Positions 8,338 through 17,228 of a stretch of DNA of 64,000 bases are shown in pieces (the stretch's first letter is position 1; every line of letters begins with the position of its first letter). This DNA is from Mesorhizobium opportunistum WSM2075 (GTDB taxonomy: Bacteria; Pseudomonadota; Alphaproteobacteria; Rhizobiales; Rhizobiaceae): NCBI RefSeq assembly GCF_000176035.2, contig NC_015675.1:6820445-6884444 (forward strand). Direction: 5' to 3'. Both the position numbers and the translations under genes were made by a program. The notes beneath the pieces were generated by a model. That model saw nothing but the letters and a program-made list of their open reading frames with translations. It made no database searches and had not been told where the DNA came from.

Positions 8338-9063
8338 TCACTTCGCCGACAGTGGCGGTGAAAAGCCGATCTTGTCCGTCTTGTCGCCCTTCGGCCGGTC
8401 CGCGGGCATCTGGTCGCCGGTGACGATGTAGTAGATGGTCTCGGCGATGTTGGTGGCATGGTCGCCGATGCGCTCGATGTTCTTGGCGCAGAACAGGAGA
8501 TGTGTGCAGGGCGTGATGTTGCGCGGATCTTCCATCATGTAGGTCAGCAATTCGCGAAACAGCGACGTGTACATGGCATCGATCTGGTTGTCGCGGTCGC
8601 GCACGAAACCGATCTTCTCGACCGAGCGCGACGCGTAGACGTCGAGAACTTCCTTGAGCTGGGTCAGCGCCAAATTGGCCAGGGCCTCCAGGCCTCGGAA
8701 CAGGCTGGTCGGCTGGCGCCCGTCGGTGACGGCGACCACGCGCTTGGCGACGTTCTTGCCGAGGTCGCCGACCCGTTCGAGGTCGGCGGAAATGCGGATG
8801 GCGCCGACAATCTCGCGCAGGTCCGTCGCCATCGGCTGGCGCCTGGCGATGATGATGATCGCCTTGTCGTCGATCTCGCGCTGTCCCTCGTCCAGCACCG
8901 CGTCGTCACGGATGACCTTCTGGGCCAGTCCCGGATCGGCGTTGACCAGGGCGGCGACCGCCTGCTCGACCATGCGTTCGGCATGGCCGCCCATCGCCGC
9001 GATGCGCTTCGACAGATATTTCAGTTCCTCGTCATAGGCGCTCACTATGTGCACGGACTGCAT
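8338..9063 (-). CDS. phoU: Phosphate signalling regulator PhoU
   Basis: 241-residue PhoU built of two repeated three-helix bundles. The motifs EGQREIDDKAI and ERIGDHATNIAETI are the two metal-binding E/DxxxD-type repeats. PhoU normally represses PhoR signalling through the PstSCAB transporter and influences phosphate uptake. The ATG at 9063 (MQSVHIVSAYDEE) follows GGAAGG; a GTG six codons upstream lacks a site. It follows phoR by about 108 bp on the same strand. In many rhizobia phoU is preceded by pstSCAB; here the pst genes are not between phoR and phoU. Confidence 0.95.
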   Translation of the reverse strand: MQSVHIVSAYDEELKYLSKRIAAMGGHAERMVEQAVAALVNADPGLAQKVIRDDAVLDEGQREIDDKAIIIIARRQPMATDLREIVGAIRISADLERVGDLGKNVAKRVVAVTDGRQPTSLFRGLEALANLALTQLKEVLDVYASRSVEKIGFVRDRDNQIDAMYTSLFRELLTYMMEDPRNITPCTHLLFCAKNIERIGDHATNIAETIYYIVTGDQMPADRPKGDKTDKIGFSPPLSAK

Positions 9064-9171
9064 GGACGAATGCCTTCCCACGGATGTCTTGAGTCGTTTC
9101 CTCGAATCCCCGCTGATACGCTAACCGGATGACAGAAAAAAGAAACGGCCTCTGGGAAAACTAGGGCGGTA

Positions 9172-10431
9172 TCAGTGCGCCGGCAAATGAACAGAGAAGG
9201 CGGCGCCCTTGCCGACCTCCGACCTGATCGTCAGCCTGGCGTTGTGACGCGTCAGGATATGCTTGACGATCGACAGGCCGAGGCCTGTGCCTTTCTGAGT
9301 CCGGCTGGTCTCGACATCGATACGGTAGAAGCGCTCGGTGATGCGCGGAATGTGCTCCTCGGGGATGCCGGGGCCGAAATCCCTGATCGTCACGTCGATA
9401 CCGGGTTCGGAACCGTCGTCACCGGGCGCGATCGACACCACGACGCGGCCGCCCGACTGGCCGTATTTGCAGGCGTTCTCCAGAAGGTTCTCGAAAACCT
9501 GGAACAGCTCGTCGCGGTCGCCCGGCACATCAAGCGGCCCGTCAGCGAAATCGCGCTCGATGACGACGTTGTTTTCGCGGGCCAGAGGGGCCAGGGAATC
9601 GATGACGCTGTCGACAGTCTGGCGCAGATCGACCTCGGTTCCCGGCTTCAGATAAGGCTTCATCTCCAGTCGCGACAGCGACAGGAGATCATCGATCAGG
9701 CGCGCCATGCGGCCAGTCTGGTTCTGCATGATCTGCAGGAATTGCTCGCGCGCCGCCGGATCGTTGCGGGCCGGTCCGCGCAGCGTTTCGATGAAGCCGG
9801 AGATCGAGGCCAGCGGAGTGCGCAATTCGTGGCTGGCATTGGCGATGAAGTCGGCGCGCATGCGGTCGATGCGACGCGTTTCGCTCTGGTCCTTGAACAC
9901 GAGCACATAAAGATCGGTGCCGTGTCCGACCGAGGACGCGCTGACCCGGTAGGCGCGCTCGACCGGCAGTTTCTCGGTATAGTCGACGACATCCGAGGCG
10001 ACATTGCCCGACAGCACGCCGTCCAGCAGGGCCTGCATTTCCGGCGCCCGGAATTTCAGCGACAGCGATATGCCCGGCGCAATCCCGCCAAAGGCGGCGA
10101 AGGCAGCGGCGTTGGCGTGGACGATGATGGCGGCATGGTCGAAGATGATGAGCGGGTCGGCGACGGCCGCCGCCAGATATTCGCCGGAGAGCCGCTGCAG
10201 GCCGATCGCTTCGATCGACGCCGCACCCTCAAAGGATTGGCGGACACCAGCCGTCGGCAACATCGCGGCCGCGAGCAGCAGGAGCAGCGCCGGCACCAGC
10301 ACGTAAGCGGAAATACCCGCGAAGGCGATCAGAACCGCCACGACACCGGCCGCAAGCAGCCAGCGGCTGTTCCACAGCCTGACGGCCAGGGTCCGCGCCA
10401 TGCCTTTCTGCTCTGCGTCCAGGTCTGTCAT
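9172..10431 (-). CDS. phoR: PhoR-type phosphate sensor histidine kinase
   Basis: 419-residue membrane sensor kinase. Two hydrophobic segments lie at about residues 26-60. A PAS-like domain follows (DPLIIFDHAAIIVHANAAA), then HisKA with the phospho-acceptor histidine in NASHELRTPLASISGF near residue 200. The HATPase_c domain has the N box LLENACKYG, the G1 box DFGPGIPEEH, the F box ITERFYR and the G2 box GTGLGLSIVKH. This architecture and its neighbour phoU support PhoR, the kinase for PhoB; no phoB is in the window. It is divergent from ppk2 across 119 bp. Confidence 0.88.
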   Translation of the reverse strand: MTDLDAEQKGMARTLAVRLWNSRWLLAAGVVAVLIAFAGISAYVLVPALLLLLAAAMLPTAGVRQSFEGAASIEAIGLQRLSGEYLAAAVADPLIIFDHAAIIVHANAAAFAAFGGIAPGISLSLKFRAPEMQALLDGVLSGNVASDVVDYTEKLPVERAYRVSASSVGHGTDLYVLVFKDQSETRRIDRMRADFIANASHELRTPLASISGFIETLRGPARNDPAAREQFLQIMQNQTGRMARLIDDLLSLSRLEMKPYLKPGTEVDLRQTVDSVIDSLAPLARENNVVIERDFADGPLDVPGDRDELFQVFENLLENACKYGQSGGRVVVSIAPGDDGSEPGIDVTIRDFGPGIPEEHIPRITERFYRIDVETSRTQKGTGLGLSIVKHILTRHNARLTIRSEVGKGAAFSVHLPAH

Positions 10432-10550
10432 CCGCCCGCGTGCCCGCGCCTATGCCGTCCCCACCGGTCGTGCGGCGACGGAAACTTCCGCTGGACCGCT
10501 CCGGAGGCTCCCAATAGCATGAGTCCGGATGCTTAAAAGGGTTCGTCTCG

Positions 10551-11459
10551 ATGAAAAAAGCCAACGAAGACTCCGCCGCGCCGACTTCGGGTCCGCTGAA
10601 AATCAGGATCGGCGGCAAGGAGCGGGAGTTCGATATCGAAAATCCCGAGCTTCCAGATTGGGTCGAGGACAACAAGCTGACCGCGGGCGGCTATCCCTAC
10701 GACAAGAAAATGAAAAGCGATGAGTATGACGAGACGCTCGAGAAATTGCAGATCGAGCTGGTCAAGGCGCAGGCGTGGCTGCAGGCGACGGGCAAGCGGG
10801 TGATGGCGCTGTTCGAGGGCCGCGACGCCGCCGGCAAGGGCGGCACGATCTTCGTGGTGCGCCAGTACCTCAACCCACGGACGGCGCGCAACGTGGCGTT
10901 GACCAAGCCCACGCCCACCGAGCTCGGACAATGGTACTACCAGCGTTATGTCGACCATTTCCCGACGGCGGGCGAATTCGTCACCTTCGACCGTTCCTGG
11001 TACAATCGCGCCGGCGTCGAGCCGGTGATGGGGTTCTGCACGCCGCAACAGCACGAGAAGTTTCTCGACGAGACGCCGCATTTCGAGCGGATGATCGTCA
11101 ATGACGACATCCACTTCTTCAAATTCTGGCTGAACATCGGCCGGGAAACGCAGCTCGAGCGCTTTCACGATCGCCGGTACAGCCCGCTGAAGAGCTGGAA
11201 GTTCTCGCCGATCGACATTGCCGGCATTACCAAATGGGACGATTACACCAAGGCGCGCGACACCATGTTCGAGCGCACCCACAAGGAATTCGCACCGTGG
11301 ATCATCGTGCGGGCCAATGACAAGCGCCGTGCGCGGCTGGCGGTGATGCGGCGCATCCTGTTGGCGCTGCCCTATGAAGGGCGCGATCTCGATGTCGTCG
11401 GCAAGGAAGACAAGAAGATCATCGGCGAAGGACCGTCATTCCTCGCCAAGGAAGGCTGA
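10551..11459 (+). CDS. ppk2: Polyphosphate kinase 2
   Basis: 302-residue PPK2-family kinase, using polyphosphate to phosphorylate nucleoside diphosphates (or the reverse). Walker [10 protein letters not shown] is at residues 90-98 and the lid/catalytic stretch [13 protein letters not shown] at about 144-156. The tail FEREHKEFAPW-like segment ([14 protein letters not shown]) and the basic [15 protein letters not shown] fit the family. Length and a single PPK2 domain suit the nucleoside-diphosphate-kinase class. Divergence from phoR suggests a phosphate-responsive context, but I found no full Pho box between them. It ends just before a 49-bp triplicate palindromic repeat. Confidence 0.92.
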   Translation: MKKANEDSAAPTSGPLKIRIGGKEREFDIENPELPDWVEDNKLTAGGYPYDKKMKSDEYDETLEKLQIELVKAQAWLQATGKRVMALFEGRDAAGKGGTIFVVRQYLNPRTARNVALTKPTPTELGQWYYQRYVDHFPTAGEFVTFDRSWYNRAGVEPVMGFCTPQQHEKFLDETPHFERMIVNDDIHFFKFWLNIGRETQLERFHDRRYSPLKSWKFSPIDIAGITKWDDYTKARDTMFERTHKEFAPWIIVRANDKRRARLAVMRRILLALPYEGRDLDVVGKEDKKIIGEGPSFLAKEG

Positions 11460-11464
11460 TGCCT

Positions 11465-11611
11465 GCCGTGCCGCGTGGCGTCCACGCGGCACGGCATTGT
11501 TGGCGATCCTCGGGCCGTGCCGCGTGACGTCCACGCGGCACGGCATTCTTGGCGATCCTCGGGCCGTGCCGCGTGACGTCCACGCGGCACGGCATTCTTG
11601 GCGATCCTCAG
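11465..11611. repeat. Three 49-bp direct repeats, each carrying a 31-bp palindrome
   Basis: Units begin at 11465, 11514 and 11563 with a 49-bp period. Each contains gccgtgccgcgtg, a 5-nt loop, then cacgcggcacggc: a 13-bp GC-rich stem that is perfect in all three copies. The spacer part cattcttggcgatcctc is also conserved. The array fills the space between convergent ppk2 and the crotonase gene, whose stop codon (11608-11610) lies at its edge. It may terminate transcription from both sides. The identical spacers rule out a CRISPR array. Confidence 0.9.
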
Positions 11612-12366
11612 GCCGCCAGCCTGGCGATGCGCTGCAATCGCCGCAGCGTGGCATCGTCCTGCAGCGCCTGCTGAAACAGCGATATCTCCTGGTCGATGCG
11701 GTCGCATAGCGCACCGGTGTTGCCCTTGAGCAGGCCGCGCGTCTGCAGCAAGGCGGCGACCGGCTTCTTGGCGAGCTGCCTTGCCCGGCCAAGTGTCGCT
11801 TCCTCGACGCCGTCGTGCACGATCTCGGCGACGAGGCCGAGCGCCCTGGCGTCCTCGGCGCGGAGCGTGTCGCCGAGGCAGAAGAAGCGGAAGGCGCCAG
11901 CATAGCCGAGCTTCTGCGGCGCCAGGATGCTGGTCGCAGCGTCCGGCACAAGGCCGAAATCGACGAACGGCACCCGGAACGTGCTCTTGCCGGAAGCAAT
12001 CACCATGTCGCAATGGAACAGGATGGTGCAGCCGACGCCGACGGCATCGCCGTCGACGCAGGCCAGGATCGGTTTGGGAAACGTTGCCAGCGTGCGGAAC
12101 ATATCGGTGACCGCGGCGATCAGTTTCTGATGCTTGCTGGCATCGAGGAACTCTGAAAAATCGCCGCCGAGACAGAAGCAGCCGGCGAGGCCACGCAGCA
12201 CGACGACACGCACTTCGTCATTGTCGGCGGCTTCGTGGAACGTCCTGGCAAGGCTTTCATAGGCTCGTCTGTCGAGCACCGGCCGGCCGTCATTCGACGA
12301 CACGGTGACGATCAGCGTGTGGTTGCGCAGTTCAGGTTGCGGGTGCATGGCGATTTCCGATCTCAT
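11608..12366 (-). CDS. Crotonase (enoyl-CoA hydratase/isomerase family) coupled to AHL synthase
   Basis: 252-residue crotonase-superfamily protein. The oxyanion-hole motifs are visible in LAGCFCLGGDFSEFLDA and CVDGDAVGVGCTILFHCD. The downstream region FVDFGLVPDAATS replaces the usual E-x-x-x-G-x-x-P-G-G catalytic loop, so the chemistry may differ from normal hydratase. Its ATG (12366) overlaps the stop of the acyl-homoserine-lactone synthase (ATGA), a sign of translational coupling. In Mesorhizobium, crotonase genes linked to luxI genes are known. I recall a luxR-luxI-crotonase locus, named mqsRIC, reported to make a doubly unsaturated long-chain AHL, but I cannot verify orthology here. Inference: it tailors the acyl chain of the signal. 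Confidence 0.8.
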   Translation of the reverse strand: MRSEIAMHPQPELRNHTLIVTVSSNDGRPVLDRRAYESLARTFHEAADNDEVRVVVLRGLAGCFCLGGDFSEFLDASKHQKLIAAVTDMFRTLATFPKPILACVDGDAVGVGCTILFHCDMVIASGKSTFRVPFVDFGLVPDAATSILAPQKLGYAGAFRFFCLGDTLRAEDARALGLVAEIVHDGVEEATLGRARQLAKKPVAALLQTRGLLKGNTGALCDRIDQEISLFQQALQDDATLRRLQRIARLAA

Positions 12367-13001
12367 GACGCCCGCCTTTGCCCGAACATGTCGGGATATC
12401 CCCTGGCCATGACCGGGGCATGGTGATTGCGGCGCGAACGCACCACGTCCAGCGTGTGCTCGTTGAAGGAGAGCAGCGTCGCCACGACCTGCTGGTTGCC
12501 GTAGGTGCGCTGATAACCCAGCGGCGTCGCCAGGAAATGCAGCTGCAACGCGCGCAGCACCCACATGGGCTCGAACTCGATGATCACCTTGTCGACGCCG
12601 CGCTTCAGCCCCCACTCGACGAAGCCGGCTATCAGTTCGGTGCCGACGGTCGAGACGCCACGACGGCCATCGCGAAATCCGGGAGCCACCGCATAGCGGG
12701 TCAATTCCCAGATGTTCGGACCCGATGGCGGCGTGCCTTCGGAAAGGTCGGTCAAAACCTCGGTCAACAGATGCGGCCGCGTGGTCGGCAGCATCCGCTG
12801 ATAGCCCGCGACTTCGTTGCCTCGGATGACGATCTGATGCACCGCCTCGTCATGATCGAACTGGTCGACCTCGAATCCGTCCGGGCGGCGCAGATCCTCC
12901 CACCCCATCTCCTCGACGAAAATCTGATAGCGTAGTCGATGGACCGCCTCCCAAAGGTCGGGGCGTTCCATCAATTCCTGGGTTGTAAGACAAAAAAGCA
13001 T
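12363..13001 (-). CDS. LuxI-type acyl-homoserine-lactone synthase
   Basis: 212-residue autoinducer synthase, which uses S-adenosylmethionine and an acyl carrier to make an N-acyl-homoserine lactone. The invariant LuxI-family residues are visible: RLRYQIFVEEMGW (Arg, Phe, Trp), the acidic pair in EVDQFDHDEA, the Arg in GYQRMLPTTRP, and Glu/Arg in IWELTRYAV. The ATG at 13001 (MLFCLTTQELM) has AGGAGA seven bases upstream; a TTG seven codons earlier is inferior. It lies between a luxR gene and a crotonase gene, all on the minus strand. The acyl chain cannot be predicted from sequence. Local orthologues are named TraI, MrtI or MqsI in different Mesorhizobium strains. Confidence 0.93.
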   Translation of the reverse strand: MLFCLTTQELMERPDLWEAVHRLRYQIFVEEMGWEDLRRPDGFEVDQFDHDEAVHQIVIRGNEVAGYQRMLPTTRPHLLTEVLTDLSEGTPPSGPNIWELTRYAVAPGFRDGRRGVSTVGTELIAGFVEWGLKRGVDKVIIEFEPMWVLRALQLHFLATPLGYQRTYGNQQVVATLLSFNEHTLDVVRSRRNHHAPVMARGYPDMFGQRRAS

Positions 13002-13059
13002 ACTGCCGTCTCCTGTGTTCAAAGGATGATACGGCCGTGCTTTGATGAGAAAATTGCGT

Positions 13060-13120
13060 GATCACGTAGGCGGGAGTTCGATCACGTAGGCGGGAGTTCT
13101 AGGTCGGCACGGCCGACCTA
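13060..13120. promoter_or_regulatory. luxR-luxI spacer: 20-bp tandem duplication and 9-bp inverted repeat
   Basis: gatcacgtaggcgggagttc occurs twice head-to-tail at 13060-13079 and 13080-13099. It is followed by a 9-bp inverted repeat, taggtcggc at 13100-13108 and gccgaccta at 13112-13120, which overlaps the luxR stop codon. The inverted repeat could be a weak terminator hairpin for luxR or a LuxR-type operator about 100 bp upstream of the synthase start. No T run follows, so terminator function is uncertain. Confidence 0.6.
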
Positions 13121-13849
13121 ACTAATGTAGCCGCGTCTTATCGCTTCGGCGACAGCCTGAACTCTGTTGACGGCACCGAGTTTGCTTTTGGCGTTAAGAA
13201 GATGTTTCTCCGACGTGTGTTCGGAGATGCCGAGGATTTGCGAGATCTCCCATTCGGACTTTCCGACGGCGGCCCATTGCAGGCATTCGCGTTCGCGTGG
13301 CGTCAACTCGACATGGTCGATGGTGTTGCCGGACATGGTGTGGAGTTGCATGGCGCGGCCAACGGCATAGGTCGACACCAGCGACACCAGGCCGAACTCG
13401 GCCGCCGACAGCTCCACGGCCTCGCCGCCCAGCGACACCATGACGATCTGGCCGTCGAGCGTGATCAGCGGGAAGGCCAACCCGTCGCGCAGCTTGAACG
13501 CGCCGGCATCGCCCATCACTTCGCCGCTGCTCTTGTCGATGCGAATGTCCTGGGCGGCTTCGCGCCACTGGAAAGGTGCCTGCAACTGCTTCATGTGGCT
13601 GACCACGGGATCATGATCGACATAGTTGCGCGCCACGTAGCGCTCCAGCCATTCGACAGGCCAGTCGCAAAGCAGCACGTGCTGCTTTTGCTGCCCGGCA
13701 GGCGTGCCTGGCTGCGGAACGGTTCCGGCCATCAGCGCGGTCAAACCGAAATCCGATGTTATGCCCAACAGTTTCTCACAGACCGCCGCCGCCGTTCCTG
13801 CGTGCTGCAGTTGGTCTATGTATTCCAGCGTACGATCAAATTGACCCAT
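13118..13849 (-). CDS. LuxR-family quorum-sensing regulator
   Basis: 243-residue regulator with an autoinducer-binding domain and a C-terminal LuxR HTH. The ligand domain shows the family residues in DWPVEWLERYVARNYVDHDP (Trp, Tyr, Asp-Pro) and Trp in PFQWREA. The HTH starts at LTPRERECLQWAAVGKSEWE and continues ISQILGISEHTSEKHLLNAK. It is immediately upstream of the synthase gene on the same strand, so it is very likely its cognate receptor. I chose the ATG at 13849 (MGQFDRTLEYID), giving normal LuxR length. The frame runs upstream to 14005 through cysteine- and arginine-rich sequence that looks non-coding. Confidence 0.9.
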   Translation of the reverse strand: MGQFDRTLEYIDQLQHAGTAAAVCEKLLGITSDFGLTALMAGTVPQPGTPAGQQKQHVLLCDWPVEWLERYVARNYVDHDPVVSHMKQLQAPFQWREAAQDIRIDKSSGEVMGDAGAFKLRDGLAFPLITLDGQIVMVSLGGEAVELSAAEFGLVSLVSTYAVGRAMQLHTMSGNTIDHVELTPRERECLQWAAVGKSEWEISQILGISEHTSEKHLLNAKSKLGAVNRVQAVAEAIRRGYIS

Positions 13850-14109
13850 CGCAACATCAACCCCATGTTGCCTCATGCATTGAGACCGATGGTCCATGCA
13901 TTGTCTGCACTTTGCCACCGACCGCCGATTGCAACGCGCCCGTTTCCGGTTGTGGTTCTCGACCCTGGTCCCCCAACCAGGGCAGCCACCGCTGTTTGCA
14001 AACACGCTAAAGCATATCCTGAAATCGGCGCGTTGAAATCAAAAACCATTGTGCCTGTACCATTTTCGTACCAAAACCGCTCCGAAGACGAGTGCGACGG
14101 AGTTCTATC

Positions 14110-14958
14110 GTGGCGTTCCAATGGCGGTTCCTGGTCCTGGCCTCGATGCTGATCGCGGTGCTGCCATTGGCTGGCGCGCGCGCGGCGGAACCGCAGGTGC
14201 CGGTGCTGTGGGACGCCAAGGAGCGGCTGCCCAAGCCGGACCTTTCCGCGCTGCCACGGCTGCGCTTCCTGACGACCACGGATTTTCCACCCTTCAATTT
14301 CCTCGACAGCTCGGGAAAATTGTCCGGTTTCCACATCGACCTGGCGCGCGCCATCTGCGCGGAACTCGGCATCGTCGACAAATGCCAGATCCAGGCCTTG
14401 CCATGGACCGAGCTAGAAGGGGCGCTCGAGAAAGGCGAAGGCGAAGCGATCATCGCCGGCATCGCCGCGACGCCGCAGTCGCGCCAGACATACGCCTTCT
14501 CGCGCTCCTACCTGCAGTTTCCGGCGCGTTTCATCATGCCGAAGGGCAAGGCATTGCTGGAACCGATCTTCGACAAACTGCGCGGCAAGCGCGTCGGCGT
14601 GATATCAGGCTCGGCACATGAGCGCATGCTGCGCGACTATTTCAGCACGGTCCAGGTCGTCACCTTCGACGGACCCGAAGCCCTCTACAGCGATCTCAAG
14701 GCGGGCAAGATCGACGCCGCCTTCGGCGACGGCATGCGTTTCGCCTTCTGGCTGGGCGGCTCGGACGCGGCAGGCTGCTGCCGCTTTGCCGGCGGCCCCT
14801 ATCTGGCGCCCGAATATCTGGGCACGGGCATGGCCATCGCCACGCGGGCGGACGATCCGGCGCTGGCGGCGGCGCTGGATTACGCGCTGCAGGAAATTTC
14901 GATGAAAGGCACCTTTGCCGAATTCTACCTGCGCTATTTTCCGGTCAGCTTTTTCTGA
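14110..14958 (+). CDS. Family-3 extracellular solute-binding protein
   Basis: 282-residue periplasmic binding protein of the amino-acid type (SBP_bac_3). A signal peptide is clear (FLVLASMLIAVLPLAGARA). The mature domain has LRFLTTTDFPPFNFLDSSGK, GFHIDLARAICAELG and GKRVGVISGSAHE, typical of polar amino-acid receptors. I chose the GTG at 14110 because CGGAG lies seven bases upstream; another GTG at 14092 is possible. No permease or ATPase gene is adjacent, so it is an orphan receptor here and its ligand is unknown. Its last codons are duplicated just beyond the stop as a 25-bp repeat. Confidence 0.8.
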   Translation: MAFQWRFLVLASMLIAVLPLAGARAAEPQVPVLWDAKERLPKPDLSALPRLRFLTTTDFPPFNFLDSSGKLSGFHIDLARAICAELGIVDKCQIQALPWTELEGALEKGEGEAIIAGIAATPQSRQTYAFSRSYLQFPARFIMPKGKALLEPIFDKLRGKRVGVISGSAHERMLRDYFSTVQVVTFDGPEALYSDLKAGKIDAAFGDGMRFAFWLGGSDAAGCCRFAGGPYLAPEYLGTGMAIATRADDPALAAALDYALQEISMKGTFAEFYLRYFPVSFF

Positions 14959-14987
14959 TCCGGTTCCGGTCAGTTTTTTCTGATCCG
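14941..14987. repeat. Duplicated 3' end of the solute-binding-protein gene
   Basis: Two nearly identical 22-bp copies (one mismatch) start at 14941 and 14966. The first holds the last codons and the TGA stop; the second is non-coding. It is another example of a gene-tail duplication. Confidence 0.75.
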
Positions 14988-14999
14988 AACGGAATGCCG

Positions 15000-15413
15000 T
15001 CAGGTCAGTGTGCGCAGCCGTGCCTTGGCCGCGCGGCCGATGGCGGCGACGGTCAGCGTGTCGAGATCGAGCTCACGCCGGATCAGCTGCAGCACCCGCA
15101 CTTCTTCCATGCGCATTTCGAGATCGACGGCGGCCACTTCGAAGGCGGCGGCGTAGGCGGTGTCACGCAGGCGCTCCGGCAGGGCCTCGCCGACCTGGGC
15201 CAGCACACCCTCGAGACCATCCTTTTCATGCAGCAGTTTCTGGCAAGCCTGGGCGACGGGAACCAGCCGGTCCTGATTGAAATCCTCGAACACCGGCCAT
15301 GAGCGGACTACGTCGCCGATCCTGGCCAGTTCGACATCGGTCATGTCACGGTCGGAGGCCGAGGTGATGACCATCAGGTAGATCAGGGCTTCATGCGGGG
15401 ACGGCGATGGCAT
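15000..15413 (-). CDS. TerB-like (tellurite resistance TerB family) protein
   Basis: 137-residue all-helical protein resembling the TerB/DjlA N-terminal domain: HEALIYLMVITSASDRDMTD near the N-terminus, an acidic first helix pair characteristic of the family, and VAAVDLEMRMEEVRVLQLIR further on. TerB-like domains are implicated in metal sensing or membrane-stress complexes; the role of this stand-alone rhizobial version is unknown. The ATG at 15413 follows AAGGAG at six bases. It is flanked by convergent and divergent genes, so it is probably monocistronic. Confidence 0.7.
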   Translation of the reverse strand: MPSPSPHEALIYLMVITSASDRDMTDVELARIGDVVRSWPVFEDFNQDRLVPVAQACQKLLHEKDGLEGVLAQVGEALPERLRDTAYAAAFEVAAVDLEMRMEEVRVLQLIRRELDLDTLTVAAIGRAAKARLRTLT

Positions 15414-15581
15414 TGTTTGCTCCTTGAACGGGCTTCGAAGGTAGGAACGTGCCCCAAGGGCCGCAAGGAAAAAGCGCCGCGCGCGTTGACGCTCCGGCCA
15501 CGCGCGCCTAGAGACCGGTTGAAAATCGACACTTGCGGCCAGATCGCGAATTTGGCCGGCGCATAATTGGAAAACAGGACC

Positions 15582-17228
15582 ATGGCGGGATCAAACATCA
15601 TCGATCTCAATCCCGAACTGCTGGCGGCGGCGGCCGAAAGCAAGGCATGGCCGTTCGAGGAAGCCAAAAAGATCATCGAACGCTACAAGGGCGCCAACTT
15701 TCCCGAAACCATCCTGTTCGAGACCGGCTACGGACCATCCGGCCTGCCGCATATCGGCACGTTCGGCGAAGTGGCGCGCACCTCGATGGTGCGGCATGCG
15801 TTTCGTGTGCTGACGCAGGACAAGGTCGCGACCAAGCTGCTGTGCTTTTCCGACGACATGGACGGCATGCGCAAGATACCCGACAGCGTACCGGATCGGT
15901 CGGCGCTCGAGCCGCATCTGCACAAGCCGCTGTCGTCGGTTCCCAATCCGTTCGGCGGCGACTATGCGAGCTTTGCCGACCACAACAATGCGATGCTGTG
16001 CCGCTTCCTGGACACGTTCGGCTTCGACTACGAATTCGCCAGTGCGACGCAGTACTACAAGTCAGGCCGTTTCGACGCGATGCTCAAGCGCGCCGCCGAA
16101 CGCTACGACCAGATCATGGCGGTGATGCTGCCGACGCTCGGCCCGGAGCGGCAGGCGACCTACAGCCCGTTCCTGCCGATTTCCCCGAAGAGCGGGCGCG
16201 TGCTTTACGTGCCCATGAAGCATGTCGACGCCGAGGCCGGCACCATCACCTTCGACGACGAGGGCACGGAGACGACGCTTTCGATCACCGGCGGCCGGGT
16301 GAAACTGCAGTGGAAGCCGGACTTCGGCATGCGCTGGGCAGCGCTTGGCGTCGATTTCGAAATGTTCGGCAAGGACCACCAGACCAATGCGGTGGTCTAC
16401 GACCGCATCTGCAACATTCTGGGCGGGCGTGCACCGGAGCATTTCGTCTACGAGCTGTTCCTGGACGAGAACGGCCAGAAGATCTCGAAGTCGAAGGGCA
16501 ACGGGCTGACCATCGACCAATGGCTGACCTATGCGCCGACCGAAAGCCTCGGGCTTTACATGTACCAGCGGCCACGGCAGGCGAAGAAGCTCTATTTCGA
16601 CGTCATCCCGAGGGCGGTGGACGAGTATTACACCTTCCTTGGCGCCTACCCGCGCCAGGACTGGAAGGAACGGCTGGGCAACCCGGTCTGGCATATGCAT
16701 GACGGCAACCCGCCGGCCATCGACATGCCGGTGCCGTTCTCGCTGCTGCTCAATCTGGTCAGCGCTTCCAATGCGCAGAACAAGGACGTGCTGTGGGGCT
16801 TCATTTCCCGCCACACGACGGGGGTAACGCCAAAGACGCATCCGGAGCTCGACCAGCTGGTCGGCCATGCGATCCGCTATTTCGACGATTTCGTGAAGCC
16901 GACGAAGACCTTCCGCCCGGCCGACGACATCGAGCGCGAAGCGCTGCTGGCGCTCGACAAGGCGCTTGGCGACTTGCCGGCGGACGCCGGTGGCGAAGCG
17001 ATCCAGAACGCCTCGCTCAACGTGGCGCGCAGGATCGAGCGCTATCAGGATCATTCCAAGCAGAGCCCTGAGGGCGGCCCGGGCGTTTCGGGTGCCTTCT
17101 TCCAGATGATCTACCAGGTGCTCATCGGCCAGGAGCGCGGCCCGCGCTTCGGATCGTTCGCAGCGCTCTACGGCGTCGCCGAGACCCGCGCGCTCATTCA
17201 GAAGGCGTTGGCGGGACAGCTGGCTTGA
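15582..17228 (+). CDS. lysS: Class I lysyl-tRNA synthetase
   Basis: 548-residue class I LysRS (LysK type), the archaeal-like form used by many alphaproteobacteria in place of class II LysRS. The HIGH-type signature is [13 protein letters not shown] at residues 51-63 and the KMSKS-type loop KISKSKGNG at about residue 300. [20 protein letters not shown] is the characteristic LysK block. The ATG at 15582 follows AGGA; a TTG five codons earlier is inferior. The last 35 bp overlap, tail to tail, the thermonuclease-like gene on the other strand. Confidence 0.95.
   Translation: MAGSNIIDLNPELLAAAAESKAWPFEEAKKIIERYKGANFPETILFETGYGPSGLPHIGTFGEVARTSMVRHAFRVLTQDKVATKLLCFSDDMDGMRKIPDSVPDRSALEPHLHKPLSSVPNPFGGDYASFADHNNAMLCRFLDTFGFDYEFASATQYYKSGRFDAMLKRAAERYDQIMAVMLPTLGPERQATYSPFLPISPKSGRVLYVPMKHVDAEAGTITFDDEGTETTLSITGGRVKLQWKPDFGMRWAALGVDFEMFGKDHQTNAVVYDRICNILGGRAPEHFVYELFLDENGQKISKSKGNGLTIDQWLTYAPTESLGLYMYQRPRQAKKLYFDVIPRAVDEYYTFLGAYPRQDWKERLGNPVWHMHDGNPPAIDMPVPFSLLLNLVSASNAQNKDVLWGFISRHTTGVTPKTHPELDQLVGHAIRYFDDFVKPTKTFRPADDIEREALLALDKALGDLPADAGGEAIQNASLNVARRIERYQDHSKQSPEGGPGVSGAFFQMIYQVLIGQERGPRFGSFAALYGVAETRALIQKALAGQLA

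Noticed and set aside
10425..10431. CTGTCAT half site overlapping the phoR start, as a Pho box
   Set aside because: Only one half of the direct-repeat Pho box is present and it lies inside the phoR start codon region; no second copy at the required spacing.
11465..11611. CRISPR array
   Set aside because: The units are directly adjacent with identical spacers, each palindromic, only three copies and no cas genes.
13850..14005. N-terminal extension of the LuxR protein
   Set aside because: It would make the protein 52 residues longer than normal LuxR proteins, and the sequence looks like translated promoter DNA.
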